A DNA stretch of 15,591 bases, from positions 1 through 15,591 of the forward strand of contig JAQSXM010000029.1 of the NCBI GenBank assembly GCA_029256645.1, read 5' to 3'. Positions 1-6,838 of the stretch are shown here, in pieces. The DNA is from Sporomusa sp. (lineage in GTDB: Bacteria > Bacillota_C > Negativicutes > Sporomusales > Sporomusaceae). Numbering within the stretch: the first letter of the stretch is position 1; each line of letters opens with the position of its first letter. The position numbers and the translations under genes are program-made. Under the pieces are notes generated by a model that saw only the letters and a program-made list of their open reading frames with translations, made no database searches and was not told where the DNA came from.

Positions 1-792
1 GCCCAGTTGCTTACCAATTTTGAATAAAAAGGCCTCGGTTCTGGTCTCGCCGATGGGAAGATCCAGCGTAATATAGGGAATATTATGTTTTTCCTCAAAT
101 ACTTTAGCTGTATCAATACCATATTTGTCCGAGAAAACGATTGTCAGGGCAGCATCCCCGTAATTTCTTATTTTTTCAATGGTCTCCCCATCGCCAAAGA
201 AAGTATTGGCTTTTATGCCCAGTTTTTTTAACAATCTTTGAATTCCCTTAATATTACCCCGGAAAAATACGTCCTGGCCTGGCATAATCCCCAAGATATT
301 GACAGTCTTTTCGGCCTTTATGGCCTTAGGTTCAATAAATTCGGCTGCCAGGGTGCTCAGCACCACATCATAGCCTTTAAAGCCATTGCCGATAAAGCCA
401 GGGGTGTTGGCGGCAAGTACAGGATACTTGCCATCCTTAAACCGGCGGGTTACACCGACAGCATCATCGCCGATGATTTCCACCTGACAACCTGTCACTA
501 CAAAGTACAGATCCCCGTCAATTATCTTGATGGTGTGGGTAATTTGCTCCTCCAACCGCTCCTCGCCGCCAAAAACGATATCCTTTTCGACAACATTTGA
601 GGTGGGTGTCATATGACCGCTGCAATACCCGGAACCCTTGTAGCCACTTGCCTGGCTATAGGTACCAGCCAGCATCGTTGCACATCCGCCTGATGCATGA
701 ACGATCGGGATAGCCCGCGGCAGTGAGGATATCGTAACAATTGCACCACCCAAAGCGCATGTAGATTTAGCGCGTTCAATAAAAGTACCCAT
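1..792 (-). CDS. Nitrogenase component 1-like protein (NifK/AnfK-type), 3' end cut by window
   Basis: The first 264 codons are visible and the frame stays open to base 1. The ATG at 790-792 has an AGGGGG ribosome binding site 8 nt upstream. Features of nitrogenase component 1: Cys12 in STCALGG, Cys37 in HASGGCATM and Cys102 in TGCQVEIIGDD match the three P-cluster ligand regions of NifK, and the Cys12-Cys37 spacing of 25 equals that recalled for NifK Cys70-Cys95. A VFGGEERLEEQI stretch (residues 73-84) and TPGFIGNGFKGYD (130-142) are also family-like, the latter NifK-like. An extra Cys57 lies in YCSGH. Around residues 215-225, where NifD carries its cofactor-ligating Cys, the sequence is TIVFSDKY without Cys, which favours a beta-type or non-FeMo-co subunit. 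Only about 11 residues precede the first Cys, short as in AnfK/VnfK-type chains. The family is clear. Which branch it belongs to (nitrogenase, methylthio-alkane reductase, CfbD/Nfl-like or another) cannot be decided without the rest of the gene and its partners. Confidence 0.88.
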   Translation of the reverse strand, partial: MGTFIERAKSTCALGGAIVTISSLPRAIPIVHASGGCATMLAGTYSQASGYKGSGYCSGHMTPTSNVVEKDIVFGGEERLEEQITHTIKIIDGDLYFVVTGCQVEIIGDDAVGVTRRFKDGKYPVLAANTPGFIGNGFKGYDVVLSTLAAEFIEPKAIKAEKTVNILGIMPGQDVFFRGNIKGIQRLLKKLGIKANTFFGDGETIEKIRNYGDAALTIVFSDKYGIDTAKVFEEKHNIPYITLDLPIGETRTEAFLFKIGKQLG

Positions 793-811
793 ATAATAAC
801 CCCCTAATATT

Positions 812-875
812 CAATCTTTTATATTAAGTAATAAAGATTGCAGCTATGGCTGTATGGTATTCGTAAATCTTTATT
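812..875. promoter_or_regulatory. Inverted repeat / candidate operator upstream of the nitrogenase-like gene
   Basis: CAATCTTT (812-819) and AAAGATTG (833-840) form perfect 8-bp arms. A third half-site, AAATCTTTATT, lies at 865-875 in the same orientation as the first. The set lies in the 97-bp gap between the exporter gene and the nitrogenase-like start codon, just upstream of its ribosome binding site. The stems are AT-rich and lack a T-tract, so a protein-binding operator is more likely than a terminator. The regulator is unknown. Confidence 0.4.
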
Positions 876-888
876 AACTTCATTGGTG

Positions 889-2157
889 TTAATTGTAAAT
901 TGCATTCATATGTGCTTTCATTTTCGGCAGGCAGTTATAAAAGGCAATTGCCCCCAGCAGGCAAATACTGCCGAAAATGCATTCAGTCGCCGGTGCCCCA
1001 ATCCGTTCAGCCAGGAAACCGGCCAAAAGGCTGCCTAATGGTGTCAAACCCTGGAACGCCATCGAGTACATACTCATAATTCGCCCGCGCTTATCATCAT
1101 CAACCACTGTCTGCAGCAGTGTATTTGTTGCAATGCTATGCATAATCATGCCAATGCCGGCAAAGAACATAATGCCTAAAGCCAGCCATATTGAGGTGTT
1201 TTGCGAAAAAATGGTCAGTGCTAAACCAAACAGCCCCGCGGCTACCGGAATAATATTCTCCAAACCGGCAACATAGGACCGGGCCGCTAAAAAAGAAGCG
1301 CCACAGATAGCCCCTAACCCTGTTGCCGAAAACAAAAAGCCCAAAATATAGGAACCGCCGCCCAGCACCTGATCAGCAAAAATTGGCATAAATACAATAT
1401 AGGGCATTCCTAAAAAACTGATGACCCACAGCAGAAAGAATAAATACCTAATGGGTAGAAATTGATATGCATAGGTAAAACCCTCGCATAATTCACGGCA
1501 CATTGACCGGCTTGCCGACTCAATGTGTTTTGTACGAATCCTCATTGCCAGCAAGGCTGCAATCACGGCAACAAAACTACCGGCGTTCAACAGAAAGCAG
1601 ATTCCTTCGCCAACAATAGCAATTAGAATTCCGGCGATAGATGGCCCGATAAGACGCGCCACGTTGATAATAATTGAGTTTAAAGCAATCGCATTATTCA
1701 TATCCTCCCGGTCATCGACCAGATCAACAATAAATGCATGCCGGGCAGGCATATCAAAGGCCTGAATGCACCCCAGCATTGTGCCCAAAGCCATCACATG
1801 CCAGACCTCGATCCGGTTACTCAATACCAGTACTGCCATCACAAGTGCTTGGAGCATCGACATAATCTGTGTAAAAATGATAATTTTATGTCGGCTGAAA
1901 CGGTCAACCAGCAGCCCGGCCAATGGCCCCAGCATAAACCCTGGCATCTTACTGCAAAAATTAACTGTACCTAACATTAAGGCTGATCCTGTTAACTGGT
2001 AAATAAGCCAGTTGATCGCAATATCCTGCATCCACGTCCCAATCATTGAAATCGTTTGACCGGTAAAAAATAACCGGTAATTGCGATGACGCAACGCGCG
2101 TACCAGCAGCTTGCAATTAGAGGTAATTCTGTCTTGGATATCCCATTTGCTCCCCAT
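889..2157 (-). CDS. MFS exporter, EntS-like (MFS_3 family)
   Basis: The 422-aa protein has about 12 hydrophobic segments starting near residue 28, the usual length for MFS_3 (enterobactin exporter EntS-like) permeases. The short first cytoplasmic segment RHRNYRLFFTGQTIS and the loop motif DRFSRHK between TM2 and TM3 are characteristic. DMPARHAFIVDLV in the TM4-5 region is a strong match to the D-x-PARQAF motif of this family. A second DDDKRGRIMSMYSM loop marks the start of the C-terminal half. The family is usually a proton-driven exporter of siderophores, drugs or small metabolites, located in the cytoplasmic membrane. ATG 2157 is the first in-frame start, since an in-frame stop lies just upstream; the nearest purine-rich site, GAGGAG, is 13 nt away, longer than usual. 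It sits between the importer operon and the nitrogenase-like gene, in the same direction. The substrate cannot be read from the sequence. Confidence 0.88.
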   Translation of the reverse strand: MGSKWDIQDRITSNCKLLVRALRHRNYRLFFTGQTISMIGTWMQDIAINWLIYQLTGSALMLGTVNFCSKMPGFMLGPLAGLLVDRFSRHKIIIFTQIMSMLQALVMAVLVLSNRIEVWHVMALGTMLGCIQAFDMPARHAFIVDLVDDREDMNNAIALNSIIINVARLIGPSIAGILIAIVGEGICFLLNAGSFVAVIAALLAMRIRTKHIESASRSMCRELCEGFTYAYQFLPIRYLFFLLWVISFLGMPYIVFMPIFADQVLGGGSYILGFLFSATGLGAICGASFLAARSYVAGLENIIPVAAGLFGLALTIFSQNTSIWLALGIMFFAGIGMIMHSIATNTLLQTVVDDDKRGRIMSMYSMAFQGLTPLGSLLAGFLAERIGAPATECIFGSICLLGAIAFYNCLPKMKAHMNAIYN

Positions 2158-2212
2158 AAAGCTTAACTATCTCCTCTTGCACTTCTTTTATCAAGGAAGA
2201 GTCTACCGCTTC

Positions 2213-2238
2213 TGTGTACAACGCGTTGTTAACACACA
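2213..2238. promoter_or_regulatory. Palindrome, candidate operator for the exporter gene
   Basis: ACAACGCGTTGT at 2218-2229 is a perfect 12-bp palindrome. It is flanked by partly symmetric TGTGT and AACACA, giving an imperfect repeat of about 26 bp. It lies 56-81 bp upstream of the exporter start codon. The size and symmetry fit a TetR- or MarR-type dimer site, as is common for MFS exporters. No regulator gene is in the window, so this is an inference. Confidence 0.35.
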
Positions 2239-2291
2239 CTACCTGCCTGCGCCGGCCAACATCGTGACTGCGAATTACCTGTACCAGATAT

Positions 2292-2333
2292 GAAATTAAA
2301 AGGCTAAGGCGCTATTAAGCAGACCTTAGCCTT
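2292..2333 (-). terminator. Intrinsic terminator of the importer operon
   Basis: Perfect 10-bp arms, AAGGCTAAGG (2300-2309) and CCTTAGCCTT (2324-2333), have a 14-nt loop. On the minus strand they are followed by TTTTAATTT. It lies about 180 nt downstream of the binding-protein stop codon. Confidence 0.7.
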
Positions 2334-2510
2334 CTGTATTTTACTGATCAGCTAATGTTTCCTATTAAAACTTTTTTTACAAATCACAGGGGTTATGATT
2401 AAATCCCTCCTGCTATATATAACGCACTAAAGTATCTTGCAGTCTGGTGGTGTGTTGGAAAAAACGAAAGTCAAGCGCGAGCGGTGAAGTGTTGCGGAAT
2501 ATAGCTATAA

Positions 2511-3518
2511 CTATTGAACCGTATCCTGTACATCTTTAAAGAAGACGAAGCTGTTTTTATGCAAGGCTTCTACATCCACACTCCCATTTAACATACCGAC
2601 ATTCTGTAATTGCTTGGCCGTTATTCCAAAGGCATCATAAGCACCCTTAACAGACGGGATATAGTTATAGGTTTTTAAGACTGTGGCATTAAAGGCAGCA
2701 TCCCCGGCAACCCATTTCTTTTCTACCTGAATTTTTGCGGTTTCATCTTGATTTTTCTGAATCCAGGCACTGGCCTTCTGCATCGCCCGGGTATATTTTG
2801 CCGCAATCTCCGGATGATCTTTGGCTATATTGTCATGGACATAGGCCGAGCAGCAGTATTGCTTATTATATGGTTCAGTTACTGCCGAATCAACCAGTGT
2901 GACCAGAGCAAACTCTTTTTGGGCTACAGCTGCCGTCGGGTCATTCATGGCAAGCGCATCCACAGCGCCATTTTTGAGCGCAATGGGAAGATCACTGGCA
3001 TTATATACGGCAAATTCGACTTCCATATTTTTTTCACTAACGCCAACACCGGCATCAGCAAGGGCACGTTTTGCAAAAATGATCGGACTGCTGGTCATGC
3101 TGGGAACCCCGATCCGTTTACCTTTTAGATCTGCGAGCGTTTTAATTCCAGTGTTGCTGGGAACCAGTACCTTATCGCAGCCAGTATGCAAACCGGTAGT
3201 TACTTTAATCGGCAACCCATTGGATAGTGGTTGCATCAGGCTGGCAAGCAAGCCAAACGCTGCGTCTATTTTGCCTGCGGTAATGGCTTCAAAAGTTGTT
3301 CCCGGTGCCAGCTTAATCAGATCAACCTTTAAACCCTCCTCGGCAAAAAAGCCCTTCTCAACTGCCATATGTACAGGAGCCTCACATAAGCTGCCGCTAT
3401 AACCGACTTTCAGGACAAAGTCGTCCGCCTTAGTTACTGGTTTCTGTCCGCAGGCTGACAGCAATAATGTTGATATCACCGTCACAGCAATAATCGTCAT
3501 TTTCTTTTTAATATTCAT
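2511..3518 (-). CDS. ABC importer solute-binding lipoprotein, NMT1/SsuA/TauA-like
   Basis: The 335-aa protein has a lipoprotein signal: lysine-rich n-region, hydrophobic core, and lipobox LSAC with Cys23 as the lipid-anchored residue. The mature part follows the periplasmic-binding fold of the nitrate/sulfonate/taurine group: VGY near residue 38, EKGFFAEEGLKVDLI (64-78), AGKIDAAFG (81-89), then LKGKRIGVPSMTSS (131-144), the loop that contacts an anionic ligand in SsuA/TauA-type proteins. Cys45, Cys114 and a Cys-Cys pair near 212 are extra. The ATG has AGAGGTG 6 nt upstream and starts 11 nt after the ATPase gene, so it is the third gene of the permease-ATPase-binding protein operon and the likely dedicated partner. 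It is clearly more distant from the three tandem binding proteins upstream than they are from each other. The ligand is unknown; the family alone does not distinguish sulfonate, aromatic, pyrimidine or metal-complex ligands. Confidence 0.88.
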   Translation of the reverse strand: MNIKKKMTIIAVTVISTLLLSACGQKPVTKADDFVLKVGYSGSLCEAPVHMAVEKGFFAEEGLKVDLIKLAPGTTFEAITAGKIDAAFGLLASLMQPLSNGLPIKVTTGLHTGCDKVLVPSNTGIKTLADLKGKRIGVPSMTSSPIIFAKRALADAGVGVSEKNMEVEFAVYNASDLPIALKNGAVDALAMNDPTAAVAQKEFALVTLVDSAVTEPYNKQYCCSAYVHDNIAKDHPEIAAKYTRAMQKASAWIQKNQDETAKIQVEKKWVAGDAAFNATVLKTYNYIPSVKGAYDAFGITAKQLQNVGMLNGSVDVEALHKNSFVFFKDVQDTVQ

Positions 3519-3529
3519 AATAACACCTC

Positions 3530-4309
3530 TTATAAGTAATAAGTCGGTTCTTTTTCATTTCCAGCAAAATTCAATATTCCTAAGATTTTTGATCGCAAAT
3601 TAAGGAATTCTGGATTACTACGCGCTCTCGGTCTTGAAAGCTTTACTTCAATGCAACTTTCAATCTTGCCTGGCCGTGGCGTCATAACAATAATACGATC
3701 TGACAAGTAAATGGCTTCATCAACATCATGAGTCACCATGATCATGGTAGTTTTCCGTTCCTGCCAGATACGAATCAATTCGTCCTGCATGTTCATGCGG
3801 GTAAAAGCATCAAGCGCCCCCAGCGGCTCATCCAGCAGCAGTACCTTGGGGTGATTGACCAGAGCCCGGGCCAGCGATGCCCGTTGTGCCATCCCACCGG
3901 AAAGTTGATGTGGATAGGACTTATGGAAAGTAGCTAAGCCTACCAGCTCAACAAACTTATCCACCTCGGCCTTATTTTGCTTATATACCTTGCGCGCCCT
4001 GAGCCCAAAGGCCACATTATCATGGACATTCAGCCAGGGAAACAGCATCGGGTTTTGAAACACCAGGCCGCGTTCATAGGTAGGCTCACGGATTTCCTCA
4101 TCATCAATATACAGCTTACCGGCATCGGCGCCGTTTAATCCGGCAATCAGCCGGAGCAGGGTAGATTTGCCGCAGCCGGAGGGACCAATGAGCGAGACAA
4201 ATTCACCGGCCTCAATTGTAAGATCAATACCACTAAGGGCAATAACATCCTCGGCATCCTGCTGGGAAAAACGCTTTACGACCCCTTCGATCTTTATTTC
4301 CCCTACCAT
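3530..4309 (-). CDS. ABC importer ATPase, SsuB/TauB/NrtD-like
   Basis: The 259-aa ATP-binding subunit shows all core motifs: Walker A GPSGCGKST (42-50), Q-loop Gln85 in VFQNPMLFPWL, signature LSGGMAQR (136-143), Walker B VLLLDEP (156-162), D-loop, and switch His194 in MVTHDVDEA. The LFPWLNVHDNVAFGL segment is typical of the nitrate/sulfonate/taurine importer subfamily. I chose ATG 4309 over the upstream in-frame TTG (4330) because GGGAG lies 7 nt before it. This start overlaps the permease stop by 7 nt (ATGGTAG), indicating translational coupling. It acts on the cytoplasmic side, powering uptake by the adjacent permease. The assignment is secure at the subfamily level. Confidence 0.94.
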   Translation of the reverse strand: MVGEIKIEGVVKRFSQQDAEDVIALSGIDLTIEAGEFVSLIGPSGCGKSTLLRLIAGLNGADAGKLYIDDEEIREPTYERGLVFQNPMLFPWLNVHDNVAFGLRARKVYKQNKAEVDKFVELVGLATFHKSYPHQLSGGMAQRASLARALVNHPKVLLLDEPLGALDAFTRMNMQDELIRIWQERKTTMIMVTHDVDEAIYLSDRIIVMTPRPGKIESCIEVKLSRPRARSNPEFLNLRSKILGILNFAGNEKEPTYYL

Positions 4310-5250
4310 TTTATGACTCCCTTCTGCCAAACCAGTACCTGATCACGGACCTTGAACAGCAGCGTAATGAGAATTGAAAAGGTAACTGCGATGATGATAA
4401 GCCCCGCATACACATTGGCATAGGCCATCATCTCTTTCTGCCAGTTAATGTACCAGCCGATACCATTCTTGACCCCCAGCATTTCTGCTGTCATCAAGGT
4501 GATAAATGAGGCACATGTTCCATTAAAAAGTCCAATGAACATATGCGGCATGGAAGCAGGCACGCCTACTTTAAATATTTGATAATATTTCCCTGCCCCC
4601 AATGTACTGGAGACCTCAAAATACGCATTCTGCACATTCAAAATACCGCTGCTTGTCATAACAGTCGTAGGGAACCAAACAGCAAGGGCAATAAGAAAAG
4701 AACTGGCTGAAAACGTAGTGGGAAAACTTATCAATACCAGGGGAATCCAGGCGGTAGCAGGAATAGGACCCAGGACGCGGATTAACGGGTTGATCCAATA
4801 GCCTGCCGATTTGCTGAAACCCACGGCAATACCTGTGGCAAAACCGGCAATTGCACCAAAGAAATAACCCGTAAACAGCAGTTTGCCGGAAGAAGCCAGG
4901 CACAGGGCCAGGAATTCCCGGTCTTCCACAATAACTCCCAGTACCTTATCAAGTGATGGAAAGTATATTACCGGTAATAATGCAAGTTTTTTGGTTACTA
5001 TGTTCAATACATTTAAAAATAAAAACATTACAGCAACAAACAAATTCTTTTCTTCTATCCAGGCTTTAGCCTTAGAGTTAAAATAAGATGCTATCGTAAT
5101 GGTTGTGATAATTATGAGAAAACACGCCAGCAAATAGATAAAATAGGGGTGGTTTACAGGTGTATGTTTGCTAGCGTTTTCAACAAAAATATCTACAGAA
5201 ATTGCCAGGACTATCGATAATACCGATAGCCATATTACTAGTTTCTTCAT
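4303..5250 (-). CDS. ABC importer permease, SsuC/TauC-like, with N-terminal extension
   Basis: The 315-aa integral membrane protein has a binding-protein-dependent transport domain in its last ~200 residues. The EAA loop is at about 212-240: E212, the central AGxxxxxxF, and Pro231 of the GVPASMP segment, which docks on the ATPase. SsuC/TauC permeases are usually about 250-280 aa. This one has roughly 60 extra N-terminal residues with two additional hydrophobic stretches (about 4-23 and 36-57) before the first expected helix near 70. The ATG has GAAGG upstream. It is the first gene of a three-gene operon and the only permease in the window, although four binding proteins are present. Family assignment is firm; the role of the extension is unknown. 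Confidence 0.92.
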   Translation of the reverse strand: MKKLVIWLSVLSIVLAISVDIFVENASKHTPVNHPYFIYLLACFLIIITTITIASYFNSKAKAWIEEKNLFVAVMFLFLNVLNIVTKKLALLPVIYFPSLDKVLGVIVEDREFLALCLASSGKLLFTGYFFGAIAGFATGIAVGFSKSAGYWINPLIRVLGPIPATAWIPLVLISFPTTFSASSFLIALAVWFPTTVMTSSGILNVQNAYFEVSSTLGAGKYYQIFKVGVPASMPHMFIGLFNGTCASFITLMTAEMLGVKNGIGWYINWQKEMMAYANVYAGLIIIAVTFSILITLLFKVRDQVLVWQKGVIKW

Positions 5251-5370
5251 TACGATAACCTTCTTTCCTGATAAATAAGAGCAGATCTTTCAAGATTCAA
5301 ATTCACCTGTTTATAATTATTTTGTTGGGCTAATATCTCTTCGTAATACAAAGCCGCCTAACATTCATTC

Positions 5371-5389
5371 ACGCTAAATGATTAAGCGT
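5371..5389. promoter_or_regulatory. 19-bp near-palindrome in the importer leader
   Basis: The sequence ACGCTAAATGATTAAGCGT pairs at 8 of 9 positions around a central G. It lies between the attenuator-like hairpin and the permease start, about 25-43 bp downstream of a TATAAT hexamer (rc of 5414-5419). It could be an operator or a small leader hairpin. No T-tract follows, so it is not a terminator. Confidence 0.3.
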
Positions 5390-5413
5390 CCTGCCTCGTA
5401 TTAATGTTTGTTT

Positions 5414-5419
5414 ATTATA
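5414..5419 (-). promoter_or_regulatory. Possible second -10 element for the importer operon
   Basis: An exact TATAAT on the minus strand lies downstream of the leader hairpin, but no good -35 stands 16-18 bp upstream. It might give constitutive expression that bypasses the attenuator. The support is only the hexamer, in an AT-rich region. Confidence 0.2.
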
Positions 5420-5432
5420 CTTATCACCCCTT

Positions 5433-5488
5433 AAAAATAAAAAGACCGAGGTTGTTTTTTCTACAGAGAAAAAACAGGTCCTCGGCCT
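5433..5488 (-). terminator. Intrinsic terminator or attenuator in the importer leader
   Basis: On the minus strand, AGGCCGAGG (rc of 5480-5488) pairs with CCTCGGTCT (rc of 5443-5451) through 9 bp including one G-U. The helix continues inward through a small bulge with TGTTTTTTCT / AGAAAAAACA around a short loop. CTTTTTATTTTT follows. It ends any transcript from the binding-protein gene at 5651. Because a strong promoter lies between that gene and this hairpin, it also sits inside the importer's own leader about 190 nt before the permease. Upstream, GGCUGACUGGU can pair with ACUAGAGGCC, sharing the AGGCC of the terminator arm, as an antiterminator would. Confidence 0.65.
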
Positions 5489-5573
5489 CTAGTGTAATAA
5501 CCAGTCAGCCTCCGGCACGACATTTGCGTACAGGAATAACAGTATGTAATTTTGTTCTTATTTCTATGATAGT

Positions 5574-5602
5574 ATTATAAAGTATATAACCTGTATTGTA
5601 AA
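5574..5602 (-). promoter_or_regulatory. Near-consensus sigma-A promoter
   Basis: On the minus strand, TTTACA (rc of 5597-5602; 5 of 6 consensus) is followed by exactly 17 bp and a perfect TATAAT (rc of 5574-5579). It lies between the binding-protein stop at 5651 and the leader hairpin at 5433-5488, and reads toward the permease gene. The predicted transcript starts near 5567 and would have a leader of roughly 315 nt before the permease ATG. Confidence 0.65.
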
Positions 5603-5650
5603 GATTATTTATCAGCATCTTTTTTTGTCTATGGCCAGCTGGGCTCGCAA

Positions 5651-6667
5651 TTACTGTTTATAATAGGGATTAAATTCATTGGTATAAATTTGCCCTGGTT
5701 TGATACCAGGCTTAATCTCCCCAAACTCTGTTAACAAATCGATCCATACCTGAACAGTTTCATCTGTCATGATTCCATCAGGGGCAAAGTAACGTATTTT
5801 TACTTTAGAGGGATCAATATTAGCCCGTTTGGCAGTAAGTTCAGCCGCCTCTTGTTTGTGGTCATTCTGCCAGTTAATGGTTTTAGCCATAGCGGTAACA
5901 AAGCGTTTTACCACATCCGGTTTTTCCTTAATAAACTTTTCCGTAAAATACAAAGGTGTCGCACCGGCCACGGTACCCCAAGGCTCATAATCACTGAACA
6001 GATAATCAAATTCCGGGTTGACCCTGAGTTCGGCAGGAAGCCTGTTAAATCCGGCAACATCAACATCACCCTGGCGTAAAGCCTGTTCCATCATTGTCTC
6101 AGGCATGATGATTATGTCAATTTTGCCGCGAGGGTCTTTGATCCCGCCTGTACGCATATAGCCATAGGGTATATATTCATTGCAGCCACCATAGGCAGTT
6201 ATACCTACTTTTTTACCGACAAGGTCCTGCGGTCCTTTTATCGGGCTATTTTTCCGGGTTATATAGGTATGGTGCGGGATTTCTTCAGTAGTTTCCGACT
6301 GGGCGACAACAGCCTTTATTTTTGCACCAGCCGAAATTCCGGCGATTGTCCGGTTGACATGGGCACCACCCACATCGATTTTTCCGGCAACAACAGAAGC
6401 AACTAACTGTCCACTTGGCACAAGCCCCGCGTAATTCAGCTTTATGCCTTGCTCTTCAAAAAATCCCAACTCCTCACCAACCCAATAGAGTACAGTTGAG
6501 GTAGGATCAGGAGGGGTGGGCACCTTGATTTCATCATATTTTTTCCCGGCAGCAGCTCCATCGCCACTCTGCTTGTGAACACCATTGCCACAACCAATTA
6601 CAAATAGTAAAGTTAGCGGAATCAAAATAACTATGATCAATATCCTTAGTTTGAGCAGTTCTTTCAC
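5651..6667 (-). CDS. Solute-binding lipoprotein of NMT1/SsuA type, tandem paralogue 3
   Basis: The 338-aa protein starts most likely at GTG 6667, because GGAGGTGG lies 5 nt upstream; the ATG at 6682 has no ribosome binding site. Signal peptide with lipobox FVIGC, lipid anchor at Cys26. The mature domain has YWVGEELGFFEEQGIKL (61-77), a V-x-G-K-IDVGGAHVNRTIAG stretch (93-110), and GKKVGITAYGGCNEY (151-165). Cys162 in the last motif replaces the Ser/Thr-rich anion loop of SsuA/TauA-like proteins. The same motifs recur in the two upstream paralogues, so these three form a distinct subfamily. It has no permease directly after it and is separated by hairpins on both sides, so it probably serves the importer encoded at 5250-2511. 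It differs from its paralogues by EIPHHTY and GFNRLPAELR segments, consistent with a different ligand or affinity. Fold certain, ligand unknown. Confidence 0.87.
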   Translation of the reverse strand: MKELLKLRILIIVILIPLTLLFVIGCGNGVHKQSGDGAAAGKKYDEIKVPTPPDPTSTVLYWVGEELGFFEEQGIKLNYAGLVPSGQLVASVVAGKIDVGGAHVNRTIAGISAGAKIKAVVAQSETTEEIPHHTYITRKNSPIKGPQDLVGKKVGITAYGGCNEYIPYGYMRTGGIKDPRGKIDIIIMPETMMEQALRQGDVDVAGFNRLPAELRVNPEFDYLFSDYEPWGTVAGATPLYFTEKFIKEKPDVVKRFVTAMAKTINWQNDHKQEAAELTAKRANIDPSKVKIRYFAPDGIMTDETVQVWIDLLTEFGEIKPGIKPGQIYTNEFNPYYKQ

Positions 6668-6720
6668 ACGATCCACCTCCATCTAAATAATTTTACCGCC
6701 ACTTTAAGGAAGTCTTACCA

Positions 6721-6758
6721 CTAAAAAAGGCTAAGAGTGGTTATCCACTCTTAGCCTT
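6721..6758 (-). terminator. Strong intrinsic terminator after two binding-protein genes
   Basis: Perfect 14-bp arms, AAGGCTAAGAGTGG (6727-6740) and CCACTCTTAGCCTT (6745-6758), surround a 4-nt loop. On the minus strand the stem is followed by TTTTTTAG. It ends the transcript carrying the genes at 7858 and 8895, about 80 nt after the last stop codon. Confidence 0.85.
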
Positions 6759-6802
6759 CAGCGTAACGGCTGATCAGCAGCTGCTTATATCGCAATACTG
6801 AT

Positions 6803-6831
6803 TATGTAAATTTGTTCCTCTACTTTTTCAA
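6803..6831 (-). promoter_or_regulatory. Candidate promoter upstream of the 6721-6758 hairpin
   Basis: On the minus strand TTGAAA (rc of 6826-6831), 17 bp, then TACATA (rc of 6803-6808) approximate a sigma-A promoter. It would transcribe through overlapping palindromes GCTGATCAGC and AGCAGCTGCT (6769-6785) and then the terminator before the binding-protein gene at 6667. This is an arrangement like an attenuated leader. Moderate to weak support. Confidence 0.3.
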
Positions 6832-6838
6832 TAGCAAT

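Larger units (their letters stand above)
2158..2510. other. 353-bp intergenic region between importer operon and exporter
   Basis: It holds the terminator of the importer operon (2292-2333) and a palindrome (2213-2238) upstream of the exporter. An AGGAGGG sequence on the minus strand (rc of 2405-2411) is not followed by an obvious reading frame. A 64-codon open frame on the minus strand (2117-2311) overlaps the exporter start but has no convincing start signal. No RNA gene or convincing -35/-10 pair was recognised. Confidence 0.5.

Noticed and set aside
238..600. A 120-codon plus-strand frame in a stretch otherwise seeming empty
   Set aside because: It is antisense to the nitrogenase-like gene, whose frame runs off the window edge and which has clear family motifs.
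2117..2311. A 64-codon minus-strand open frame overlapping the exporter start, ending in KLYGEQMGYPRQNYL
   Set aside because: The composition looks somewhat coding, but there is no ATG, only a weak GTG at 2239, it contains the candidate operator, and it matches no family I recognise. It could be a remnant of a lost gene; a protein search would decide.
5490..5570. Resemblance of the importer leader (ACGCAAA, CCGGAGGC) to c-di-GMP, molybdenum-cofactor or THI-box riboswitches
   Set aside because: Only short pieces match. The conserved cores of these classes are not present in the right order, so I leave it as an unclassified leader.
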